A program made the translations under genes and the position numbers. Under the pieces are notes generated by a model. That model searched no databases, was not told where the DNA came from, and saw only the letters and a program-made list of their open reading frames with translations. Source: Uloborus plumipes (lineage: Eukaryota > Arthropoda > Arachnida > Araneae > Uloboridae). From it: DNA of 64,000 bases. Positions 1 through 12,029 of the stretch are shown here, one piece after another. Where the stretch lies: positions 1 to 64,000 of the forward strand of contig JAXGGA010004664.1 of assembly GCA_038373865.1 (NCBI GenBank), in the 5' to 3' direction. Each line of letters begins with the position of its first letter. Position 1 is the stretch's first letter.

Positions 1-610
1 GAGAGCATTTCAATTAATTTGTGGCTTAATAATGAACATTTTCTACTTTTTCCTATTTGAAAAACCAAATTTCTTTGAGATTAATTCATAAGACCAAAAC
101 TCCGCCACAGAAACTGATTCCGCAGTTGAAAGATCTGGCTCACAAATGGCTCAAATATTTTTTCACATCGAAGAACAATTGCGAAATACTCACGAAAGAT
201 GAACCAAGACGCAATAGAATTCGAACACCCAAAAAATTAAGAGTCCAAAATATCAAGCAGTACCTTCAAAGCACACCATCAAGTAGCATCAAGCTCTTTC
301 AAACCAAGAAGAAAGCAACATCGGACTGCTTAGCCGTGACTCGGCACATTTTTCAATGTAGTCGCCCCAAGATTTGAAAACAGACCAACTCAATCAGCTG
401 CAGTACAAAACTGTTTGAATTCAACTAAACCTGCACTGTACATGGCGTTTCATCTCAAGTAGGTCCACCAAGTCCCACATCGAAAGAAAAATCAAAATTA
501 TCTTGGATGAAATTTCGAAATTGGAATAAAAAGGCGAAAAAGATCCCAAACACACATTCGACAGAAAGAAACAAAAGCCTCAAACAGAAAATGTCAAAAG
601 TATATGATAT
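1..610. other. No gene recognised
   Basis: A-rich sequence left of Gypsy copy 1. A 106-codon ORF (57-377) has no recognised domain and A-driven Lys/Gln/Thr composition, so it is not called a gene. Confidence 0.4.
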
Positions 611-1216
611 TGTAACGAGTCCGTAGCACCTTCAACTTTCTTCAAATGAGCATTCCAATCTTGAGGAAGTAACTATAAATTTATTTACAAGTATTTACAC
701 TATTTACAATATGAGCAGGAAACAATTGCTAAACATCCAGCAATTAGGTAGCAAAACAGTACACTGTACTCTCAACAGTAACTCAGCACCACGTATCAAA
801 CGTGAACAGTAATTAAGCAATTACAAAAGCAAAACAACCATTCGCCAAGCGAGCGAAAACGAGTCACCAGATCAAATCTGAAAACAACTGACTGACTTGT
901 GTTCAAGGCCAGCTATTTATACACGGAAAGAAATTACGACAATATTCGAGAAAAACCTGGAATATTTTGTTTCATTCATAACTTTGAACAATCCATTCAC
1001 AAATTCTAGCGATAAGAAAAAAAAACCACGCGAAAATGTCTTCACGCTTATTAAAGTTAGGGCAAGTGTAAAAACTGCAAAGTGTTTCAGGGCCGGTATA
1101 CAGATGATAAAAGTGATATCTTCAGATACATTTGCAACATGTCGCCAGATAAAACCAAAACTAATAAAAATAAAGCAAGGCAGGAAAAACAACAACTATT
1201 TACAAGATTTGTAACA
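611..1216 (-). repeat. 3' LTR of Gypsy copy 1
   Basis: 606 bp, TGTAACGAGTCC...GATTTGTAACA. It matches 6438-7045 except for one substitution and A-run length. ORFs reported inside it on either strand are shadows. Confidence 0.95.
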
Positions 1217-1231
1217 TTGCCCCCTTCCCAA
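1217..1231 (-). other. Polypurine tract of Gypsy copy 1
   Basis: Read on the - strand, TTGGGAAGGGGGCAA abuts the 3' LTR, the position expected for the plus-strand DNA primer. It is identical in copy 2 at 30234-30248. Confidence 0.8.
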
Positions 1232-1448
1232 GGACTGCACGTACCGGGCAGTACAATCCCCAGAAAGGAAGCAAGGGAAAACTTACAGATACACACATTA
1301 CATGATGACCAATCATAAACATGATAAACAATAACAATGAGAACATGAAAGAAACACTAACATTGATAAAGTCATATTACAGACAATTAAAGGCAAAAGT
1401 TATTTACAAAATTTACAAACAAATTACCATGGTAGCTTTAGATTTATT

Positions 1449-4400
1449 TTACGAACTATGGCCATAGTATGGGGCTAGCCGATCATAATGGACAACCCTA
1501 GGTTTTGAATGTGATGACTTCTGAATCCTCACTACGACGTCGTTCAGCCGGTGGAGAACTGTGTAAGGTCCATCCCAATGCGACTGCAATTTGGGTGACA
1601 GACCTTTACGTCGGATGGGATTCCATAGCCATACTTTGTCACCTTCTTGAAAGTCATGACCAGTGGACCTTGTGTCGTATCGGGTCTTCATCTTCTCCGT
1701 CGCGATGTTGATTCGCTCCCGTGCGAAGTGATGAACGTCCTCCAACCGGGCCTGGAGATCCTGGACGTACTCCTCAGGCGATGAAGGCGCATCTGGAGGG
1801 AGACCGAAGACGAGATCACAAGGTAGCCGAAGCTCTCGGCCGAAGAGCATCTGTGATGGGGAATATCTGGTGGTCTCGTGGACAGCACTGCGGTAGGCCA
1901 GCAGGAACAGAGGAAGTTTCTTGTCCCAATCCTGTTGATTTTTGGAGACCATAAGCGAGAGATTATTAAGGATTGTCCTGTTGAATCTCTCCACCATGCC
2001 GTCCGATTGTGGGTGTAGTGGTGTCGTTCGAGTTTTCTCAATTTTGAGGATATCACATAGGCCCTTAAACACAGCAGAGATGAAGTTTCTTCCCTGATCG
2101 GAATGGATCTGCAAAGGTGTCCCATATCTCGAGATCCAATGCTGGACTAGAGTCTCTGCTACAGTGGTAGCTTCTTGATCCGGAATGGAATATGCTTCGG
2201 GCCATTTGGTGAAATAGTCAATGGCAACGAGGATGTATTTGTTCCCATCAGTAGTTTTCGGTAGAGGACCAAGAATGTCGATCCCGATTCGTTCGAAAAT
2301 AGCTCCTACGTTGTAAAGATGTAGTTTCCCGCGGCTTCTTCTCTTCGGTCCTTTACGGGCAGCACAGGCGTCGCAAGAATGACACCACTTCTCCACGTCA
2401 TCCTTCGCCTTGCTCCAGAAGAAGCGCTCTCGAACCTTGTGGAGGGTTTTCAGGATACCAAAGTGTCCTCCAGTCGGACTACTGTGCAATTCCTTTAGAA
2501 CGTCTGGAATTCTTGATCTGGGAATGAGTAACTGCCATTTGAATGCTTTACCATCGTCAGATTCCCATTTCCGATACAGGACGCCATTTCGCAACTGGAG
2601 AGATTTCCATAGAGCCCAGTATCTCTTCGTTGCAGGACTGTAGATAGAAACGTCTTGCCAACTAGGTCGCCGACTGTCCTTTTCCATTAACTCTATGATA
2701 GGCTTTAGGTCTGGGTCTTCAAGCTGATCTTTTCTAACTTGGTCGTCACTCCATGGATCAGGATCTGAAGATGATGAAGTAGCAGTAACTTGACAGGCAG
2801 TAGGGATTGTCATCCCGTACTGTTTCTCAATTCGGGAGCAATAATGGCAGTTCTCGGAACAAGGTCTTCTTGATAATGCGTCAGCGTTACCGTGTGACGA
2901 ACCTTTTCGGTGCTTAATCTCGATGTCATATTCCTGGAGCCGCTGTATCCACCTGGCTACCTGGCCCTCTGGATTCTTGAAATTCAACAGCCAAGTTAAA
3001 GAGGCATGATCAGTCCGGAGCAGGAATTTACGGCCGTAGAGGTAATGATGGAAATGTTCTACAGCTTTAACTATGGCGAGCAATTCCTTTCTCGTGACAC
3101 AATAATTTCGCTCCGACTTGGATAAGCATTTGCTCGAGTAGGCAATGACATGTTCGTTACCGTCTATTTGTTGAGATAAAACAGCTCCAACGCTCTCGTG
3201 GCTCGCATCAGTGTCAAGTATGAAGGATTTTTCAGGCCGAGGATAAGAGAGAATAGGCGTTGATGTTAAAGCCTCCTTCAGTTGTAGAAATGCATCCTCG
3301 CATTCTTTGGATCATTCAAATTTTTGTTTGCTCTCCGTCAGTTTATGCAAAGGTCGTGCAATATGGGAAAAACCCTTCACAAACTTCCTGTAGTACGTGC
3401 AGAGCCCCAAGAAACTTCGCAGCTGATGGACATTTTCGGGGCGGCTCCAATTCTTGACTGCGGATACCTTATCTGGATCTATTTGTACACCCTCAGAAGA
3501 GATAATGTGACCAAGGTAGTTCACCTCACGGCGGAACAAATTACATTTGGACGGGCTTAACTTCAGGTTGGCTTCCTTAAGCTTTTGCAGCACCTTCCTA
3601 AGATTAGCCAAATGCTCCTCAAAACTGCGTCCTATGATGATGATGTCGTCCAAGTAGACAAGACAGGATTCATAAGAGAGTCCTCGTAACACTGACTCCA
3701 TAAGACGCTCGAACGTGGCTGGTGCATTGCAGAGGCCGAACGGCATCACTTTAAATTGCCACAAGCCTTGTCCGGTTGTAAACGCCGTCTTCTCTCGGTC
3801 GTCGGGGTGTATCTCCACCTGCCAGTAGCCGCTCTTTAAATCCAGGGTCGAAAACCACTTGTGTCCGGAAAGGGTGTCCAGAGTGTCATCGATCCGTGGA
3901 AGAGGGTAACTGTCCTTCTTGGTGATATCATTCAGGCGTCGGTAATCAACACAAAATCTGGTGGAGCCGTCTTTCTTTCGGACCAAGACGATAGGGGATG
4001 CCCAAGGACTGGATGAGGGTTCGATGACGTCATTCTCCTGCATCTCTTTCAAGAGGATCTCAACCTCTTCCTTCTTGGCAAACGGTAGTCGTCTTGGATG
4101 CTGCTTGATAGGGGGATGATCTCCAGTGTCGATCCTATGCTGCGTTAAACTCGTGCGACCAACATCTTCGGATGTAGATGAAAACACCTGCTTGAAGTCG
4201 TCCACCAATTTTTCCGCAGCGTATCTTTGATCCTTCGATAATGCTGCACTCCCAATTAATTTCGAAGTCAAGGATTCGGAAGACACAGTCTCGGAGGAAT
4301 CAATTCTTCTGATGATGCAGTTTACGGGAGTACAAGTTGCCAACACTTCTCCTTTCTTGATATTCCTCGGTCTTTCACTTACATTGGCGACTCTCACAGG

Positions 4401-4995
4401 AACTGCATTCCTTGAAAGGTCCACAAGCGTAGATGCCACCAGTACTCCTTTTGGGCTATTATTCTGGTTAGGATATTCAATGAGGCCGAATTTAAAGCTG
4501 TTGTTTTCCTTGAGGGAGCCAGGTATTAGTATTTCTGATCTTGGGGGAATCAATAAATCTGTTTGGGCTATTATTTGATGAGCGGATTTTAAGTTATTTT
4601 CAGCATTGAAAATTGCTATGTCTTCCCTCATCGAGTGCAGCTCATAATTTTTAAAGTCGATAGAAAAATCAAATTTTCTCAAAAAGTCCAGTCCGAGAAT
4701 GAAGGGATCTGTAATGTCAGCGACGAATGCCGTGTGATGGTAAGTGGCGCTTCCGAACATTATTTCTAAGTTCACTTTTCCTTCAATCTCGATTTTGTCA
4801 CCTGTCACAGCTTGAAGAGTAACGCAGGGCGGCGTCCATAAGATCTTGAGTCCAAATTGACGAGCCACATCAGGCCTAATGATGGTAACGTTGGCTCCTG
4901 TGTCCACAATCATTTCGCAGGGAAACCCATTCACATATGCGTAAATGAAGAGTCCATTGCAGCCGCCACTTCTTGAAGAAATCTGGAAAACTTTG
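1449..4995 (-). pseudogene. pol of Gypsy copy 1, with one premature stop
   Basis: The polyprotein frame shows protease (DTGAN), reverse transcriptase (YLDDIIII), RNase H, an HHCC zinc-binding domain and a DD35E integrase, ending at TAA 1449-1451. A TGA at 3312-3314 replaces a Trp codon (tgg in the sibling copy at 30466-33951) just after the reverse transcriptase, before RNase H. Everything downstream stays in frame, so this is the only visible lesion in pol. As in the sibling, pol lies in the -1 frame relative to gag, has no obvious ATG near its start, and is probably expressed by frameshifting in functional relatives. Confidence 0.92.
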
Positions 4996-5047
4996 GGATG
5001 GGGCTCATTCCAATTTGGCGACCTCCGCTCCGCGAGATTGCCATAGC

Positions 5048-6340
5048 TTAGTTTTCCTGAGCTGGAGAGGAAGAGGTACCCTTCCCTCTTGTTTCTTGGC
5101 GGGCTTCGCAGTTCCTTCGTACGTGGCCCTCACCGCCACATTTCCAGCACTTCAGTGGTTGTCTACTTTGGTCTTTGCGAGCCGCGATCTTCTTCAGGGT
5201 CCCCGACATCTCTTTCATTTGTCGCTCAAGTTCCGAGAGACGAGTTAAGTTCGAATCCGGGGAACTCACTTCCACGCCTCTGATTGTATGGCGATCCTTG
5301 CGGGATGTTTGCTGTGCAGCCTCGAACTTCATTGCGTAGACCTAACCGGATTTAAGATCTTTAATGTCCGCCATCCGGAGAGCCGTCTGAATTTCTGAAC
5401 TTCGCACTCCGTCTATGAAGTAGTTCAGGGCCAGGCTATCGCGAATATCTTAAGGACAGTTCGAGAAGGCGAGATGGGAAAGCCTCTCAACGTCTGCGGC
5501 AAAAACTTGCAAAGTCTCTCCAGCCTTCTGGAGTCGGGATTTCAGCTGGAGTTGGCTGAATTCTTTTTGGCATGCTTCGCCAAAGCGAAGCTCCAAGGCC
5601 GATGATAAGGCATCGAAGTCGCGGTGCTTGTCCTCTGGGAAGGTCTGTAGTATGTCAGCTGCATCCCCTCTCAGCGAGGCTGCAAGGTGACAGGCTTTCG
5701 TGGAAGAGTCCCAGGAGTTTGCTTCTGCAACGATGAGGAACTGCTTCTTGTAAATATTCCACGAGGTCTTCCCGTCAAATGTGGCCAGTTTAATGGATGG
5801 ACGAGAAGTCCCAGCTGCAGCTACACAGTCACTTGAGTTGTTGTAGGATGCTGATAACTTTGATTCAAGTTCTTTAATTTTCTTTTCCACGTGGTTCTCT
5901 ACTGTGGTGATTCGATTCTCAACACCGTCTGAGTTGTTGCAGGATGCTGATAACTTTGATTCAAGTTCTTTAATTTTCTTTTCCACATGGTTTTCTACTG
6001 TGGTGATTCGATTCTCAATGCTGTCAACTTTTTCTTCTATAGCTTCCACTTTATTTTCCATATTGGCAAATTTATTTTCCACCAAACTTTTCATCGACGT
6101 TAGATCGCTCTTAATTTCTTCTTGACTTGAAGTTATGCTCACGGTTAAATCACTCTTTAATTGTTCTTGATTAGTAGCCAGAGTCGCCATATCATTCTTG
6201 ATTTCTTCTTGACTTGAAGTTATGCTAGCGGTTAAATCATTTTTTAATTGTTCTTGATTCGCAGTCATGTCACTTTTAACAGCGTTGATCGCATCAAGGA
6301 GTTTTGTTAGTTGTTCCTCCATTGCTCGAGTAATCACCAT
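5048..6340 (-). pseudogene. gag of Gypsy copy 1, with two premature stops
   Basis: The reading frame starts MVITRAMEEQL at 6340 and is open for 296 codons to a TAA at 5450-5452. It is interrupted again by a TAG at 5342-5344 and ends at the normal stop 5048-5050. The N-terminal part is predicted coiled coil, with NQEQLK/SSQEEIK repeats and two copies of a block containing VENRITTVENHVEKKIKELE. The middle is a capsid-like region, and the C-terminus has a CCHC zinc knuckle (C-x2-C-x4-H-x4-C, CWKCGGEGHVRRNC). At both stops the homologous copy at 34065-35456 has sense codons, so this copy cannot make full-length Gag. The 5' UTR between LTR and gag is about 97 bp. Confidence 0.92.
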
Positions 6341-6418
6341 AAAATTCTGAAGTCAAAAAGTCCTCAGGAAGAAAAGTCCAAGTTCACAGAAAGTTCCAAG
6401 AAAGTCCTTGAAGATGCC

Positions 6419-6436
6419 CCACGTTGGGCGCCAAAA
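6419..6436 (-). other. Primer-binding site of Gypsy copy 1
   Basis: On the - strand TGGCGCCCAACGTGGGG begins a couple of bases inside the 5' LTR. The leading TGG pairs with the CCA end of a tRNA. The tRNA species was not determined. The same site is at 35534-35551 in copy 2. Confidence 0.75.
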
Positions 6437-6437
6437 T

Positions 6438-7045
6438 TGTAACGAGTCCGTAGCACCTTCAACTTTCTTCAAATGAGCATTCCAATCTTGAGGAAGTAAC
6501 TATAAATTTATTTACAAGTATTTACACTATTTACAATATGAGCAGGAAACAATTGCTAAACATCCAGCAATTAGGTAGCAAAACAGTACACTGTACTCTC
6601 AACAGTAACTCAGCACCACGTATCAAACGTGAACAGTAATTAAGCAATTACAAAAGCAAAACAACCATTCGCCAAGCGAGCGAAAACGAGTCACCAGATC
6701 AAATCTGAAAACAACTGACTGACTTGTGTTCAAGGCCAGCTATTTATACACGGAAAGAAATTACGACAATATTCGAGAAAAACCTGGAATATTTTGTTTC
6801 ATTCATAACTTTGAACAATCCATTCACAAATTCTAGCGATAAGAAAAAAAAAAACCACGCGAAAATGTCTTCACGCTTATTAAAGTTAGGGCAAGTGTAA
6901 AAACTGCAAAGTGTTTCAGGGCCGGTATACAGATGATAAAAGTGATATCTTCAGATACATTTGCAACATGTCGCCAGATAAAACCAAAACTAATGAAAAT
7001 AAAGCAAGGCAGGAAAAACAACAACTATTTACAAGATTTGTAACA
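6438..7045 (-). repeat. 5' LTR of Gypsy copy 1
   Basis: 608 bp partner of 611-1216. It should hold the promoter for - strand transcription. ATAT follows at 7046. Confidence 0.95.
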
Positions 7046-7084
7046 ATATAATATCCAAAAGTATGAATCCAATATGACTGAATC

Positions 7085-7225
7085 CTGATGGCACTTGAAA
7101 GTACAATCCCTCGTACTTTGCTGCGAGTTCGACAGTTGATACTATCAGCGATCGGCAGCAGTTTTCTTAACGGCTAGTACCGGTTCTAGGGCCTAAGCCT
7201 TAGTGATTGTCAAAATTTGTATCAT
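7085..7225 (+). repeat. Dispersed repeat, copy 1
   Basis: It shares long stretches (CTCGTACTTTGCTG..., GACAG.TGATA.TATC, CAGTTTTCTTA, AGGGCCT.AG) with 8775-8915. Class unknown. Confidence 0.6.
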
Positions 7226-7410
7226 CTGTACATATGTTATTTGATGTATTAGCTGCCAGGGCAGCTAGATTAGCTTCCTGCGGCATGTTGATTCATAATG
7301 TCCCCCACCCCGCCACCCAACTTTTACCTCATTCTAATAATATTTGATATAATTCAATTTTCATAAGATTTCAAGACATACTACGTACGCGGCCCGCTAA
7401 TGCATCAAGC

Positions 7411-8049
7411 AGCTTACTGCGTGACCCGGCGTTGCACGGGCGCTTCGCGCCTTTAAAGTAGTAAAGAAACTTTCAACAAGCTACTCGCCGCCAAGGCGGC
7501 TCGCTAACAAGTACTTCACGCCTTTACTTTTTCCCACATCAAGAAATCATTCGAATTATTAAGATGCTTCGCGCCTTCAAAATGGTGAGGAAAGTTTCAG
7601 CAAGTTCAGCTCGCTCAAGGGAAAGAAGCGGACATAGATATTCAGTTTTTAATATAAGCAGATAGCTTTTCAACTAACTTATACTTCAAAAAAATATAAG
7701 TAGCTAGCGATAAAAGTACTACGTACGTGGCCCGCTAATGCGTTTCATGTTTGATTTAGTTAAGCCTTCATTCAAAATTCTCATTATCATTGTTATTACT
7801 GTTTCGTAGCAACCACGTTTTGTAACAATGGATTTAATATTGAATCATTTGGACAAATCGCTTTGAATTTGACTACTTATTAATTGATATCTTCGTTAAT
7901 TAAAATCGTATAATAATATAAATGAACACTAATGAAGCCTGAAAAATTATCAATCCATTGGTACCTGGGTTCGACTTTCAGTCCACTGGCGTTCAGGAGA
8001 AAGAAGCATGACATATATAGAAAGATACTAAGTTTTTAATATAAGTAGA
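7411..8049 (-). mobile_element. Helitron remnants (degraded tandem)
   Basis: The - strand hairpin GCCCGTGCAACGCCGGGT near 7411-7440 matches the 3' end of the Helitron at 19676. Two 5'-end-like sequences follow on the plus strand: TTTTTAATATAAGCAGAT near 7655-7672 and TTTTTAATATAAGTAGAT ending at 8050. Between them lies the same internal block (ACGTGGCCCGCTAATGCG...) seen at 21145. The terminal CTAG is not preserved. Confidence 0.6.
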
Positions 8050-8182
8050 TTTTCAAATAAGAAAAAAATATACATACATGGAAATTATTTTACAAAATTC
8101 AGAGCATAAAGGGTCCTCTACCCCCGCTTTAACCCTTGATGCCCCGACGGGTCTCTGAAGTCCCGCTTATTTTAATTTAATA

Positions 8183-8751
8183 CAGTGAACTCTCACTTAT
8201 ACACCGCCGCATTTATGCGCCTTTTTCACTTATACGACGATTTTGAATGGTCCCAGCACATTCCATAGCAAAATAATGATAGTATCATTCCCTTATGCGT
8301 CGTTCTAAAGATACATATTTTTTGCTTTGAACTTGGCGCCGAATTTTCCGTAAAATGTAAAAAATATAACTTATTTTCTTGAAAAAAAATAAGCATTTTT
8401 CTTCACTTTCCTCTTTAATCTTTCGCTTTTATTGCTCACGGAGGGCATTTTTTCCGCATGAACTAGAGTTTGGAGAGGGACAATTATCTACTATGGATCG
8501 TTTTAAAGGGAACAATTTGTAATTAGGTATGCTACAATTTTTGTTTTCTCTTTATCATTGTAGTTACGTTACAGAAATTGCCAAACCGTAGTAATAGGTC
8601 CCTTTTCTATAGAAACATTCTTATTCATTCCCTCATCAGAACCTATGTTGCGTTTTAGTACTGTAAATAGGCTTGTTCGCTTATACGTCTCTTTCACTTA
8701 TGTGCCTTTTTTTTTTGTCCCTTGGGCCGGCGCACAAGTGAGAGTTCACTG
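8183..8751. mobile_element. pogo/Tigger-like MITE
   Basis: Terminal inverted repeats start CAGTGAACTCTCACTT (16 bp perfect, then diverging) and TA flanks both ends (8181-8182, 8752-8753). Related CTTATACG/CACTTATG motifs recur near both ends. No transposase was seen. CAG ends with TA duplication suit the Tc1/mariner-pogo superfamily. Confidence 0.85.
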
Positions 8752-8774
8752 TATTATGAATCCTGTATGGCTGT

Positions 8775-8915
8775 AATCATGCAAAAGCTTTTAAGCACCA
8801 CTCCTTGTACTTTACTGAGAGGCCGACAGATGGTATCTGCGATCAGAAACAGTTTTCTTAGGAACCTTAAGGCGTAGGGGCCTTAGACCCTACTGATTTT
8901 CCAAATTTTTGTAAT
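8775..8915 (+). repeat. Dispersed repeat, copy 2
   Basis: Homologous to 7085-7225 over about 140 bp with many substitutions. Confidence 0.6.
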
Positions 8916-10360
8916 TAATTTAGGACATAGAGTCAAAGCTGCATTTTTCTTGCTTTATGTCTCTTTCCAAGTATGCCTTACCTAATTTTGTTTAATTTTG
9001 TTTACGTTAGTAGATTTACGGACCAGGGTGGATCCAGCTACTGATTCATGAGGGGGTCATTTTTTGGGAAAAATTGTGATCTGTATCCTCCTAGAAGCCT
9101 CAATATTGGTAAAATATTGGAAATAAGAGAGAAAATGGTTAATGTGTTCAACTACTGAAATCAGTAAATGGCATTGAACACAATAGTTTAATACATATTG
9201 TTATATTTTGAATACTATAAACATATCGTCACATATGAAATTTGTAATATATCATTGTACATACATTGTTCGAAACAAAACAGTATAAAGTTAAAGAATC
9301 GTAGTTATAATCTATGTTCAACAAAATGCTGAATATAAATATAGTAAGATCATGTACCTTGTTAAAATATTTCATTTATGCAAAGACATGTTTATTTTAT
9401 TATTATAAAAACGGCTTATTTCATGCCACACTACTTATTTTACATTAGACATTTTCTAAGCTCTTCAGAAATAACCCTTGATAAAGTAATGAATCTTTTA
9501 GAAACTGTTTTCGTCACACATTATAGACATTTTATACAAGCTTTTGAATTAATAACTATTACCCATTATCGATGTTTCCCGTAATCATTTATAAACGATG
9601 ACACAAGAATGAAACCTCAAATTGGAATTTAATGACTTTAAAAGTTGCATTAAAATCAATAAAAGCATTTTTACTGGTAAGCCACTGTAAATCCAATAGT
9701 CATTGTTGTATGTGTGTTTATAGAAGTAGTTCGAGTAGTGACTATGTGTGTTCTAGGCAAGTGAGCAATTTTCTTTTTCTCTCTTGTTTCCAATCTCTAG
9801 GGGCCTAACAAAAATTCCAGAAAGTCCAAGAACATGGCCTGGGTAATATGCGCATGACCCTTCTTGTTGTATTCCTTTTGACTTTTGTAGCAGAATGGAT
9901 GTGTAGTTTGTTGTTCTTTGCATGCTGGGTGATGAATGTTCCGTCTTCGTGTTTGATGTATCTTTTTCTTTATGGTGTCATTCGAAGACTGTGAGCGCTG
10001 TTTTTGTACTGCAGAAGCTAAGAGTGTGGGAAGTTAATGAAGTCTGAACGGGTTGGAGGCAGCTGAAATCAGTTGTTGATGTAGCTCTCGAAACAGTAGC
10101 TGACGAACAGGTATTTGTAGGTAGCCATCTTTTCAAGTATCTTTGGCAAGTGTTGCCGAAAGCGCTGATGCCACTTTCAAAACACAATTTCAGCTAAGAG
10201 AGCTTGGAAGAACCGAAAAATTTTTAATTAGTGAAACCATCAAAAGTCCCTCTAAAACCGTACAAGAAATCAATTTCACTAAAGAGCATTCGAAACGATT
10301 AGTTTAATGAGTATGTGTAGCCATAAATATGGTTTTTTACTCAGCAGCTTCAAGATCTAC
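8916..10360. other. No gene recognised
   Basis: AT-rich DNA. A hAT-like end (CAGGGTGGATCCAG) at about 9027 has no visible partner. The less AT-rich stretch 9840-10190 has short - strand ORFs that match no family I recognise; it may be a decayed transposon. Confidence 0.4.
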
Positions 10361-10364
10361 TTAA

Positions 10365-10927
10365 CCCTCGTGGGTCCCTCCCATTTCAGTTACACTCAAG
10401 ACCCTTGGGGTCATAAACGACCCCAATGCTTCCTTTAATTAATTCATTATAATTATTGAATGTTACATGCATTATTTAAGTTCACACACTTTTTAATGCT
10501 AAAAAAACAAAAAATAAAAAGATACAATTAAAGTAAAATTTAGTTTTTGAATTAAAATTATAATTTTAGAGCAAAACTTACAATAACTGTAGATTTATTT
10601 ACATCTGTTACAGACCTGAAAAAACATGATTTTTGCAAGTGAATTTCAAACACTTATGACATTTTTCAATGCATTTTCTGTTCAGTTCTCTTGAACAAAA
10701 GTTGCAACGTCCTCTTTTTTTTGGCCTTCTGGGGAAGTGACCCCAAAGGTCTTATGTGCAAAAAATGCAATTCGGGAAAAATAAAACACAATAATAGCAT
10801 TATTTTGAATAGAAAACTAGAAGAATAAAAGCCACAAAATGCCATTAAAAACAAATGGTTGATTAACAAAATATATTAAACAGAAATTGCATTGGGGTCA
10901 CATATGACCCCTAGGAAACCACGAGGG
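10365..10927 (-). mobile_element. piggyBac-like element, internally deleted
   Basis: TTAA flanks both ends (10361-10364, 10928-10931). Terminal inverted repeats begin CCCTCGTGG, and subterminal copies of TTGGGGTCATA..GACCCCAATGC face each other. The interior keeps the 3' end of a piggyBac transposase gene (see 10608-10751). Total 563 bp. Confidence 0.9.
10608..10751 (-). pseudogene. piggyBac transposase C-terminal cysteine-rich fragment
   Basis: On the - strand an open stretch of 47 codons ends at TAA 10608-10610. It reads ...HFPRRPKKRGRCNFCSREL, then KCIEKCHKCLKFTCKNH and VFSGL. The spacing C-x2-C ... C-x3-C-x2-C ... C-x2-H is the C-terminal zinc-binding domain of piggyBac transposases, which contacts the transposon ends. 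It is only the last few dozen residues; the catalytic core is absent. A stop lies just upstream. Confidence 0.85.
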
Positions 10928-10931
10928 TTAA

Positions 10932-12029
10932 AGAGAGCTATGAAAAAAATCTCTACGTTTTATGGGCGAGTGTATCCAAAGCCCTTCGCAGTTAAAGATT
11001 CAGAAAAATTGTAAATTTAATATTTTTGTAACATGGCGTGTTGATAGAACAGAAAAAATGGTAAACTAAATTGAACAGAAAAAAGGAAATACAGCTCCTA
11101 TAGGTACACCACTTAACTTACGCTGAGAGACATAAATCTTGCCATTCCCTTTCTCCCCTACACTCTCATTCAATATGGCGGTCAGAGCACTGTTATGCCA
11201 ACGATGAAAAGGCAGGTTTGAGTCCTACTACTTATATCTCATTATTTTTAATCACTGTAATTATCTACAGCGTTCTTGTTTATTCGACTTTAGAAATCAA
11301 CATTGCCCGAAGTATCAGTAGATGTATTTTAAAGCTTTATGGGTAAGTGTAGTTGGAAACCTATTTAATATGGTCTGATGAATATGAGGAAAGTAGGGAG
11401 AAGTATTTCAGTGATACATAGGTAAGTGTAGCGGAATGCCTATAGTCAAGGACTCCAAATACTCAATATTTCTCCAAAAGTAGTCCAAGAGTATGCAACT
11501 TTTTTCTTAAGCAAACAACAATATTTTTTAAACTTTGAAATACATATAATCATAAGTTATGACTGAGATTGCGGAGATTTTAGACAAGAATAGAGAGGTT
11601 TTGGTAGTTTTCTTTTTTTTTTTTTTTTTTTTTTGCATTAACTATTTTTCCTTGAATATTTTCTATAACAATTTAAGTAGTAAGAATTTGAAGAATTTGT
11701 CAAGAATTAGTCAACTCGGAAGAGCACATTTTTTCCTGCTTGTCGTATAGTTTTTGATTCATGTGGGCAAAACATCACGTTATCGGAACAGTAGAAAATA
11801 AATTTATATTCTAGAATTTCAATTTGAAAAACTTGCTTTGAAAAACTTGGGAGCAGGGTGGTTGTTTTAAAACTTTTCTCATATTTTATACACAAAAAAT
11901 CAAACTGCCGACCGTGGAAACTGTTAAAGGAGACAGTTTTCCACCAACTTCTTCAGTAGAGGGAAAAATATGTGCAAAACTAAGTACCTACACCTACATA
12001 AACATACACAATAAACCCTGCTCAGTATA
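10932..12029. other. No gene recognised
   Basis: AT-rich non-coding sequence with long T runs (11610-11635). TTATGGG(C/T)(G/A)AGTGTA recurs loosely near 10958, 11338 and 11420, suggesting a decayed repeat. Confidence 0.4.

Larger units (their letters stand above)
611..7045 (-). mobile_element. Ty3/Gypsy-type LTR retrotransposon, copy 1 (defective)
   Basis: Two nearly identical LTRs (611-1216 and 6438-7045, TG...CA ends) bound an internal region with gag and pol on the - strand. ATAT flanks both ends (607-610 and 7046-7049), a 4-bp target duplication. On the - strand the 5' LTR is 6438-7045; next to it is a TGGCGCCCAACGTGGGG primer-binding site, and before the 3' LTR is a polypurine tract. 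Gene order is gag, protease, reverse transcriptase, RNase H, integrase, with no env. Three premature stops break gag and pol, yet the LTRs differ by only about one substitution and a 2-nt A-run change. Confidence 0.96.

Noticed and set aside
57..377. 106-codon ORF at the left edge
   Set aside because: Composition follows A-rich DNA; no domain, no splice or start context to support it.
897..1318. ORFs on both strands in 897-1318, repeated in 6833-7024, 29896-30403 and 35843-36210
   Set aside because: They lie inside LTRs, recur with the LTRs and match no protein.
1505..2643. + strand ORFs opposite pol (and equivalents at 30528-31660 and 33329-33595)
   Set aside because: Antisense shadows of the - strand pol frame.
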